64,000 nt of DNA from DASTFP01 sp963816855 (GTDB lineage Bacteria > Verrucomicrobiota > Verrucomicrobiia > Chthoniobacterales > Terrimicrobiaceae). The notes below the pieces were generated by a model. The model was not told where the DNA came from. It ran no database searches and saw only the letters and a list, made by a program, of their open reading frames with translations. The translations under genes were made by a program, and so were the position numbers. Position 1 is the stretch's first letter; every line of letters starts with the position of its first letter. The DNA lies in assembly GCA_963816855.1 (NCBI GenBank), contig CAWFMA010000029.1, positions 1 to 64,000 on the forward strand, in the 5' to 3' direction. This document shows, piece after piece, positions 51,435 through 58,315 of this stretch.

Positions 51435-52496
51435 ATGAAGCCAGCTACGATTCTATTGCTCGTTCTTGCGGCCCTCACCATAGGGACAATCGTTGTCTTC
51501 GCGACGAACAGGACCCGCCAAGAGCAAACCAAGCCCATGAAAACCGATCCCGAGAAAATCCGAGTCCACTTGTTGCAAGCCGACGGAACTTTGACCGAAC
51601 CGATCAGCGTCGCGCGAGTGGTGAAAATCGACGAAGAATGGAGGGCACGGCTTACGCCCGAACAATACAAGGTTGCCCGGGCCCAAGGCACGGAGCGAGC
51701 CTTCTGCGGCATTTTCCACGACAACCACGAGGAAGGTGTCTACTCCTGCGTCGGGTGCGGGCTCCCATTATTCCGGTCCGGCACAAAGTTTGACTCGGGG
51801 ACCGGTTGGCCGAGTTTCTTTGAGCCGGTTGCCGCGGAGAACGTCGCGACCGAATCGGATTGGAGCTACGGCATGGTCCGCAGCGAGGTTCACTGTGCCC
51901 GATGCGAAACCCACCTGGGCCACGTCTTTCAAGATGGACCGGCTCCGACGGGACTCCGCTATTGCATAAATTCGGCATCCTTGACCTTCAACAAGAAGAA
52001 CCCGCCCGCACACACGGAAACTGTGCTCTTTGGCGCCGGCTGCTTTTGGGGCGTTGAGGAAGCTTTCGCCAAGCTGGACGGGGTTGTTTCGACCGCCGCC
52101 GGATATTCGGGCGGCACGGTCAAGGACCCGACTTATGAACAGGTCTGCTCCCACACGACAGGACATGCCGAGGTCGTAAAGGTCGAGTTCGATCCCTCGA
52201 TTGTCTCCTTTTCCAGGCTGCTCGATCTTTTTTTCGACATTCACGATCCCACCACGCTCAATCGGCAAGGCTTCGATATTGGAAACAATTACCGTTCGGC
52301 CATCTTTTTCACCACCCCGGAACAGGAAACCGCGGCCAGGCGCTCAATCCCCAAAATCGAAGAAGCGGGACGCCACAATCGTCCCATCGTAACCCAGGTG
52401 GAGCTCGCCGGACCCTTCTATCGAGCCGAAGAGTACCATCAGCAATACGCGGCAAAACATGGCGGCGGCTTCTGTCATGTTCCTCCAGGACGTTGA
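51435..52496 (+). CDS. msrBA: Methionine sulfoxide reductase B-A fusion, membrane-anchored
   Basis: A 353-residue fusion. A single N-terminal hydrophobic helix (ILLLVLAALTIGTIVVFA) anchors or exports the protein. MsrB spans about 50-185 with zinc-binding VGCGLPLFRS, CARCETHLGHVF and the catalytic cysteine in GLRYCINSASL. MsrA spans about 195-350 with the catalytic cysteine in LFGAGCFWGVEEAFAKLDGV. It reduces both R and S methionine sulfoxides in envelope proteins. Many fusions are A then B; here B is first. The frame extends upstream without a credible protein. Confidence 0.93.
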   Translation: MKPATILLLVLAALTIGTIVVFATNRTRQEQTKPMKTDPEKIRVHLLQADGTLTEPISVARVVKIDEEWRARLTPEQYKVARAQGTERAFCGIFHDNHEEGVYSCVGCGLPLFRSGTKFDSGTGWPSFFEPVAAENVATESDWSYGMVRSEVHCARCETHLGHVFQDGPAPTGLRYCINSASLTFNKKNPPAHTETVLFGAGCFWGVEEAFAKLDGVVSTAAGYSGGTVKDPTYEQVCSHTTGHAEVVKVEFDPSIVSFSRLLDLFFDIHDPTTLNRQGFDIGNNYRSAIFFTTPEQETAARRSIPKIEEAGRHNRPIVTQVELAGPFYRAEEYHQQYAAKHGGGFCHVPPGR

Positions 52497-52595
52497 GCCC
52501 CGCTTTCCGATAGGCGGACGCTATCTCCGACTCGGGAAGTTCCGCGCAAACATAACAAAGTCCTCGCGAGAATCCCGTCGTCCGGCAAAGAAGAC

Positions 52596-53354
52596 TCACG
52601 CTGCTTTGTCTATGCGGCCGACCCTGAGCGCAAGAGGCCACTGGACCCTATGGCGCGCGCCAGCGTCGCCCCACACTTCGGTCAATTCGCGCCGCAACGA
52701 TTCCAGAGGGGCCGGGCCTGCTTGCTTTTCAAGCGCTCTCACCGCCGACCAAGTGTCGAGATAGCCAACCAGCTCGAAGAGGTTCCAAGAGGCTTCGATC
52801 GTCAACCGAGGAGGCTCGATCTTGGAAAAGGGAAATGGCAGCGAGCGGTATCCGTCCTCGACGTGGCGCCGTTCGGGTGGCCAGTAGGGGCCGAGCGTGT
52901 CACGGTAAAATTTCCGAATGATTCGATCGCAACCGCTTTCGGTATGAAGGTGCCCGTAGGTGACGAGCGCGATGATCGCTCCGGGACGCGCCACCCGGAG
53001 CACTTCTGCGTAGAACGCGGGGAGGTCGAACCAGTGCGCGGCCTGAGCCACGGTAACGAGGTCAACGACGCCCTCGGGCAGGCCGCTTTCTTCCGCCGCC
53101 GCAACCCGATAAGTCACGCCCGAACAGACTTTCGCGTTCTTGATCTGAGCCGCACTGGCATCCGTGGCGACGACTTCGCGAAAACGCGCGGCCAGAAGCA
53201 CTGACAACTGGCCGGTGCCGCAACCGCAGTCAAGAGCAAGGTTCGCGTCGGGCGAGACCGACGCCAGGAAGTCGACAAGCGCCACCGGATAGACGGGACG
53301 GTAGGCGGCATATTCTTCAGATCGGGCAGAGAAATGGTCCCGGAACGCGCTCAT
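52596..53354 (-). CDS. Class I SAM-dependent methyltransferase
   Basis: A 252-residue methyltransferase of the Methyltransf_11/25 group: FSARSEEYAAYRPVYP, motif I LALDCGCGTGQLS, post-I VVATDASAAQI, DLVTVAQAAHWFDLPAFYAE, and VLRVARPGAIIALVTYG. The pattern with the AHWF box resembles yeast Tmt1/trans-aconitate-like methyltransferases. Substrate unknown. It stands alone between the msrBA and NADH dehydrogenase genes. Confidence 0.88.
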   Translation of the reverse strand: MSAFRDHFSARSEEYAAYRPVYPVALVDFLASVSPDANLALDCGCGTGQLSVLLAARFREVVATDASAAQIKNAKVCSGVTYRVAAAEESGLPEGVVDLVTVAQAAHWFDLPAFYAEVLRVARPGAIIALVTYGHLHTESGCDRIIRKFYRDTLGPYWPPERRHVEDGYRSLPFPFSKIEPPRLTIEASWNLFELVGYLDTWSAVRALEKQAGPAPLESLRRELTEVWGDAGARHRVQWPLALRVGRIDKAA

Positions 53355-53468
53355 CAGAGCGAACTCTTGTCACGCCGACGCGCAACGCGCCATGCCAATT
53401 TCCTCTGCCCGCCGCGCTATTCGTCCCGGCAAAGGACCTTCCTCACAAGGGACCAAAAAGCGAAAGCC

Positions 53469-54785
53469 TCACAGGATTTCGTGGAGGCTCGCGCGGTGTC
53501 CTTCCGGTTCTACCTTTGGCTTAAATCCCTGGTAAGTCAGGCGAGCGCCGTGAGTGTAGGTCAGGTATCCCCAAGCCCACTGGAAAAAGATCACGATCTT
53601 GTTGCGCAATTCCACGATGAAGAGCAGATGGATGAGCAGCCAGCTCAGCCAGGCGAGAAATCCGCTCAGCTTGATGACCTTGAGGTCCGCCACGGCCTTG
53701 TTACGCCCGATTGTCGCCATGCTCCCCTTATCCGTATAGCGAAAGGTCTCCGTCTGCCTGCCAGCCACCAGTGCCAGCACGTTGTTCGCGGCCGCTTTGC
53801 CGGACTGCATCGCAAAGGGTGCTATACCTGGCAGCGGTTTGCCCCCTTGGTGGGAGAAATTCGCGACGTCCCCGATGACAAAAACTTCAGGATGCCCTTT
53901 TACGCTCAGATCCTTTTCCACGACTGCCCGGCCCTGGCGATCGAGTTCGCATCCAAGCTCTTTGGCCAAGGGAGAGGCGGCATTCCCGGCTGCCCAGATT
54001 ACCGTTCGTCCGCGGATCAGCTCGTTCTCCAACTGCACGCCCTCCGGCGTCACCGCCAGCACTTTTGTGCCAACCCGCACCTCAATGTCGAGTTGCTCAA
54101 GTTGCCGGATCGCCGAAGCAGCCAACGTGTCGTCAAACATTGGCAACACCTTGGGAGCCGCATCGAGAAGAATCACTCGGGCGTGCTTGTGCTGAATGAC
54201 CCGGAAATCCCGTTCGAGAGTCCGCTTGGCGAGTTCTGAAATAGACCCCGCCATCTCCACTCCGGTCGGACCGGCCCCAATCACGACAAAGGTAAGGGCC
54301 GCCTTCTGGACCTCGGGATCGGTGGTTGTTTCGGCAATTTCGAATGCGTTGAGAATCCGTCGGCGCAATTCCAGGGCGTCCGAAAGCGTTTTCAAGCCCG
54401 GCGCGTGCGCCTCCCATTGATCGTTGCCAAAATACGAGTGGCGCGCTCCGGTCGCCAGAATCAAATAGTCGTAAGGATACTCACTGTTTTTGGTGCGCAC
54501 CACTTTCGCGCCCGCATCGATCGTCTCGACGTGGCCCATGACCACGCGGATATTCTTGGCGTCCTGCACAATGGCCCGGATAGGTTGGGCGATGTCCGCC
54601 GGCGAGAGCATGGCCGTCGCCACTTGATAGAGGAGCGGCTGAAAAAGGTGATGGTTCGTCCGATCGATGAGCGTTACGTTCACCGGTTTGCCGGCCAAGA
54701 CTCTGGCAGCGTAAAGTCCGCCGAAACCTCCGCCAATAATGACCACGCGAGGGGGAACGTCCTTGGAAGTTATTGCAGTGTCCAT
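53469..54785 (-). CDS. ndh: Type II NADH dehydrogenase
   Basis: A 438-residue flavoprotein that oxidises NADH and reduces quinone without pumping protons. FAD is bound at VVIIGGGFGGLYAARVLAG; the quinone-facing loop is FQPLLYQVATAMLSP; NADH is bound at VVIGAGPTGVEMAGSISEL; the C-terminal membrane helix is LSWLLIHLLFIVELRNKIVIFF, which anchors it to the inner membrane. Adjacent to the acquired Mrp operon, it faces away from it. Confidence 0.92.
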   Translation of the reverse strand: MDTAITSKDVPPRVVIIGGGFGGLYAARVLAGKPVNVTLIDRTNHHLFQPLLYQVATAMLSPADIAQPIRAIVQDAKNIRVVMGHVETIDAGAKVVRTKNSEYPYDYLILATGARHSYFGNDQWEAHAPGLKTLSDALELRRRILNAFEIAETTTDPEVQKAALTFVVIGAGPTGVEMAGSISELAKRTLERDFRVIQHKHARVILLDAAPKVLPMFDDTLAASAIRQLEQLDIEVRVGTKVLAVTPEGVQLENELIRGRTVIWAAGNAASPLAKELGCELDRQGRAVVEKDLSVKGHPEVFVIGDVANFSHQGGKPLPGIAPFAMQSGKAAANNVLALVAGRQTETFRYTDKGSMATIGRNKAVADLKVIKLSGFLAWLSWLLIHLLFIVELRNKIVIFFQWAWGYLTYTHGARLTYQGFKPKVEPEGHRASLHEIL

Positions 54786-55196
54786 AAATGCTTTGTCGCA
54801 GAGGTGGAACTAGGCCACACTGGTCGCGATCTGAATACCAGACGATTTTCATCCGGCAAGCAACCATTAAGATGAACTATCCGATCACGATTCGTTCCGT
54901 GGTCCCAGTTGCTGAGAGCGCCTCTACGGTTCTCGTTTTGCGCGGCGCGCGCTTGCCTTCAGGAAGGACTCAAATGAGGGGGGCACAACCCCTACTTTGC
55001 CCCTGGTGACACCAATGTTTTTGCTGGGGGCTCGCCGGGGCCGGCTCGGAGTCGCTGATGGGGGCGTCAATGTGGTGGCGGCGTCCCGATCCACGAGCCG
55101 AGCGGATAACCGATCGTAGGCGAACCCATCCTCCGCATCGCGTCCGGGGAGGTCAGGGGAATACTCGTCGTCGCGTGAAGGATTGTCGGCGGCCCT
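54786..55196. other. Gap between ndh and the Mrp operon
   Basis: About 410 bp with no convincing gene. A plus-strand frame at 54871-55009 has an ATG and weak composition only. The region lies between the downstream end of the Mrp operon and the divergently placed ndh start. It may mark one edge of an inserted segment; I see no direct repeat or integrase relic. Confidence 0.4.
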
Positions 55197-55589
55197 TCAT
55201 TGGCCGCGGTCGTGCGGCTCAGACGGCCCAAGCGCTCCGATGGGCGGGTTCGTGGACGGGACATCGGGGCTGCCTTCCGCGCGATCACGGTAGAGCGCGG
55301 CGCGGCCGAGTAGCATCAGCGTCACTGGCGTGGTTACCGTCACGAAGATGCCGATCAGGATCTCGTGGACGATCGGCCGCGACTGCAACATCGTGAAAAG
55401 AATCATGGACGCTATGACAATGCCGGCGGTTCCCCAGCTGACGCCCAGGGTCGGGGCGTGGATGCGGTCGTAGAAGCTGCGCAGTCGCACCAGGCCGAAG
55501 GAGCCGAGCAATGTCAGCCCCGCACCCAGGATCAAGAAGGCTGCGACGAGCATTGCAGCCCAGACCGGAAGTTCCGCACCGTCGCTCAT
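55197..55589 (-). CDS. mrpG: Mrp/Pha antiporter subunit G
   Basis: A 130-residue membrane protein with three helices (AAMLVAAFLILGAGLTLLGSFGLVRL, VSWGTAGIVIASMILFTML, ILIGIFVTVTTPVTLMLLGRAA), matching MrpG/PhaG. RSFYDRIHAPTLG is diagnostic. A soluble C-terminal tail of about 30 residues is extra. ATG 55589 overlaps the end of mrpF by 4 bp. MrpG is a small subunit of the seven-part Na+(K+)/H+ antiporter complex. Confidence 0.9.
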   Translation of the reverse strand: MSDGAELPVWAAMLVAAFLILGAGLTLLGSFGLVRLRSFYDRIHAPTLGVSWGTAGIVIASMILFTMLQSRPIVHEILIGIFVTVTTPVTLMLLGRAALYRDRAEGSPDVPSTNPPIGALGPSEPHDRGQ

Positions 55590-55867
55590 TCGATCGCCTC
55601 GCCGCGCATCAGGAACTTCGCGAGCGCCACGGTCGCCACGAATCCGAGCACCGCGATCGCCAGCGAGGCCTCGAAATAGAGCGTGCTGCCGGTGCGGATG
55701 CCGAAAACAAGGAGCTGGAGCATGGAGTTCACGTACAATGTATCGAGGCCAAGAACGCGATCCTGCGCCCGGGGTCCACGCACCATCCGGTATAGTGCCA
55801 GTGCCATTGCGACGGCCAGCGCCACCTGCGCGAAGGTGACAGCCCATAGAAGGATGACGGTGCTCAT
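55586..55867 (-). CDS. mrpF: Mrp/Pha antiporter subunit F
   Basis: A 93-residue subunit with three membrane helices. MrpF markers are MVRGPRAQDRVLGLDTLYVN and FEASLAIAVLGFVATVALAKFLMRGEAIE. It overlaps mrpE and mrpG by 4 bp each, showing tight coupling of the operon. Confidence 0.92.
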   Translation of the reverse strand: MSTVILLWAVTFAQVALAVAMALALYRMVRGPRAQDRVLGLDTLYVNSMLQLLVFGIRTGSTLYFEASLAIAVLGFVATVALAKFLMRGEAIE

Positions 55868-56349
55868 TCGAAAATCTCCAGCAGGAGGTGCTCGTAACGG
55901 GTCTTGATCAGCGTCAGCCAGGCGTTCTCGTCGACAAGATCGAGCACGTGCAGCAGGAGCGTGCCGCGCGCCGAATTGTAGTCGAGCCAAGCGGTTCCCG
56001 GCGTTGCCGTGAGGATGATCCCCAGGACCGCCAGCCCCATCTGGCTGCGCAGTTCGAGTGGGACGGTCACAAAGCCCGAAACGCGCCTGTTGTTCCCTTC
56101 ACGCAGGATAAGCCACGCGACTGCGATGTTGGAGCGGACAATATCGTAAAGGACGATCGCGGCCAGCTTGGGCAGCAGGCTCCACCGCCTGATCCCCGGT
56201 TTGGCCGGATGAAGAGCAGCCATCCCCTGCGCAGCCACGAGCGCCACAGCCGTTCCGACGATGAACTGGCCGAGCGAGAAGCTGCTCAGCAGGAGCCACA
56301 TCATGATCAGCGAGACAGTGAGCAGCGGATAAGGAAACACTCGGCTCAT
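55864..56349 (-). CDS. mrpE: Mrp/Pha antiporter subunit E
   Basis: A 161-residue subunit: LLTVSLIMMWLLLSSFSLGQFIVG at the start, VLYDIVRSNIAVAWLIL in the middle, VPLELRSQMGLAVLGIILTATPGTAW and LLHVLDLVDENAWL. These are the signatures of MrpE/PhaE. It overlaps mrpD by 4 bp. Confidence 0.92.
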   Translation of the reverse strand: MSRVFPYPLLTVSLIMMWLLLSSFSLGQFIVGTAVALVAAQGMAALHPAKPGIRRWSLLPKLAAIVLYDIVRSNIAVAWLILREGNNRRVSGFVTVPLELRSQMGLAVLGIILTATPGTAWLDYNSARGTLLLHVLDLVDENAWLTLIKTRYEHLLLEIFE

Positions 56350-57974
56350 TGCGCCGCCTCCTGCCTAGGTGCGGCGCGCGGCGCCTCCATCACGCCATCC
56401 ACATAGGCGCTCGGGGAGCGCAGACTGGCCTCCGTGGCTTCCATGAAGCGCATCGCCGGCCCCGCTTCCAGCGTAAACGCGAGGGTCAGAGCGAGCAAGG
56501 TGGCCACCGGCGCCATCTCAACGAGGAGCACGCGCGGGGGCAACGGTTCGACCGGCGCCCAGAAGGCGCGGATGCCCGCGCGGCTCATGGCGATCAGCGC
56601 AGACAGGCCCGACAGGATGATGAGCGTCACAAGCCACCACGATACCGGCGGGATCGTCCCGTCCTGCGCGAGCCCTTCGGGATTGAGCATGGCGGAGAGG
56701 ATCGCGAACTTGGCGACGAAGCCGGAAAGCGGCGGCAACCCGGCGAGCAGGATGCCGCACGCGGCAAAGCTGATACCGAGCGCGGCGATCGTGCCGGGAA
56801 AGGCTATGCCGACCTCCTCGTCCTCTTCATCGCTTTCGTTTCCCTCGCCATAGGCTTCCACGGTGACGGCGGGCACATTCGCGGTGGCGTCCTGGCCCCG
56901 CTCCACGAGTTCGATCAGCAGGAAGAACGCGCCCATCGTGAGGGTGGAGCTGACCAGATAGAACAGCGCGCCCGCCGTGACGCCGGTCTGCGAAACGCTT
57001 ATCGAGGCGAGTAGAGTTCCCGAGGACACCAGCACCGAGAAGCCTGCAATTTGGCCGAGCCTCTTCGAGGCAAGCACGCCAATCGCGCCGAAGGCGATCG
57101 TCGCCATTCCGCCGAACAGCAGAACTTCCCATCCGAAACCGACGGACGGTCCCGCTCGCTCTCCGAAGAACAGCAGCGAAAGGCGCAGCAGCACGTAGAT
57201 GCCGACCTTGCTCATAATGGCGAATGTGGCCGCAACCGGGGCGGCCGCTGCCGTGTAGGCGCTCGGCAGCCAAAAGCTCAGCGGCCACATGCCCGCCTTC
57301 ATGAGGAAGGCGATACCCAGAACGGCGGCGCCGGCCTCCAGCATCATCCGGTTCTCTTCGGGCACGTTCGGGATGTGCTGCGCCAGGTCAGCCATGTTGA
57401 GCGTGCCGGTAACGCCGTAGATGAGCGACACGCCGATCAGGAACAGCAGCGAGGCGGCGAGGTTCATCGCGATGTAGTGCATGCCAGCCCCGACACGGAA
57501 CGGACCCGAGCCGTGCAGCACCAGGCCGTATGATGCCGCTAGCATCACCTCGAAGAAGACGAAGAGGTTGAACAAGTCACCGGTCAGGAAAGCGCCGTTC
57601 AGCCCCACGAGCAGGAACAGAAACAGCGTGTGGAAATGGGGCCCGGCTTTGTGCCACCGCGCGAGGGAAAAGATCAGCGCGGGGAGGGCAAGCGCGGCCG
57701 TCAGCGCCAGCATCATCGCTGACAGGCGGTCGAGCACCAGCACGATGGCGAAGGGCGGGGGCCAGTTGCCGAGCAAATAGACCGCGACCCGACCCTCGCC
57801 GGCATGGGCGATCCGAAGGAGTGAGATCGACACTGCGAGCAGCACGACTACCGCCACGACAGACGCCGTAGCCTTCAGTGGGCGCTTCCGATCATCGAAG
57901 AAAAGCAGCAGCGCTCCGGCGACCAGTGGGACCACGATCGGGGCAATGACGAGGTGCTCAGGGGCAGGGATCAT
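56346..57974 (-). CDS. mrpD: Mrp/Pha antiporter subunit D
   Basis: A 542-residue subunit homologous to complex I NuoM/N, with about 14 membrane helices. LTGDLFNLFVFFEVMLAASYGLVLHG contains the conserved glutamate of the proton path; KAGMWPLSFWLPSAYTAAAAPVAA contains the lysine of the second half-channel. An extra loop of acidic residues near 385-400 (GEGNESDEEDEEV) is unusual. It overlaps mrpC by 4 bp. Confidence 0.93.
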   Translation of the reverse strand: MIPAPEHLVIAPIVVPLVAGALLLFFDDRKRPLKATASVVAVVVLLAVSISLLRIAHAGEGRVAVYLLGNWPPPFAIVLVLDRLSAMMLALTAALALPALIFSLARWHKAGPHFHTLFLFLLVGLNGAFLTGDLFNLFVFFEVMLAASYGLVLHGSGPFRVGAGMHYIAMNLAASLLFLIGVSLIYGVTGTLNMADLAQHIPNVPEENRMMLEAGAAVLGIAFLMKAGMWPLSFWLPSAYTAAAAPVAATFAIMSKVGIYVLLRLSLLFFGERAGPSVGFGWEVLLFGGMATIAFGAIGVLASKRLGQIAGFSVLVSSGTLLASISVSQTGVTAGALFYLVSSTLTMGAFFLLIELVERGQDATANVPAVTVEAYGEGNESDEEDEEVGIAFPGTIAALGISFAACGILLAGLPPLSGFVAKFAILSAMLNPEGLAQDGTIPPVSWWLVTLIILSGLSALIAMSRAGIRAFWAPVEPLPPRVLLVEMAPVATLLALTLAFTLEAGPAMRFMEATEASLRSPSAYVDGVMEAPRAAPRQEAAQ

Positions 57975-58315
57975 CGTTCGGGCTCCCTCCCGTCGACATG
58001 GTCGGTCCCCGTGAGGCCGCGCGAGGCAAGCAGCACGACAAGGAAGAGCGCGGTCGTCGCAAAGCTGATCACGATCGCCGTCAGGACCAGCGCCTGAGGC
58101 ACGGGATCAGCGAAGGCGGTGGGGTCGATCATGTCGCCGGCCTTCACCACGGCGGGAGCGTTCACCTTGAGACGTCCCATGCTCAGGATGAACAGATTGA
58201 CGGCATAGGAAAGCAACGCAAGCCCGACGATGACCTGATAGGTGCGCGGCCGCAGCAGCAGCCAGACGCCGGATCCGACAAGGAAGCCTATTCCGAGGGA
58301 GAGAACAAGTTCCAT
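57971..58315 (-). CDS. mrpC: Mrp/Pha antiporter subunit C
   Basis: A 114-residue NuoK-like subunit with three helices: LVLSLGIGFLVGSGVWLLL, TYQVIVGLALLSYAVNLFILSMG (with conserved residues) and DPVPQALVLTAIVISFATTA. It shares one base with the mrpA stop-start region (start 58315 is the last base of mrpA) and overlaps mrpD by 4 bp. Confidence 0.93.
   Translation of the reverse strand: MELVLSLGIGFLVGSGVWLLLRPRTYQVIVGLALLSYAVNLFILSMGRLKVNAPAVVKAGDMIDPTAFADPVPQALVLTAIVISFATTALFLVVLLASRGLTGTDHVDGREPER

Noticed and set aside
55058..55396. Plus-strand frame overlapping mrpG
   Set aside because: Arg/Pro-rich shadow of mrpG on the opposite strand.
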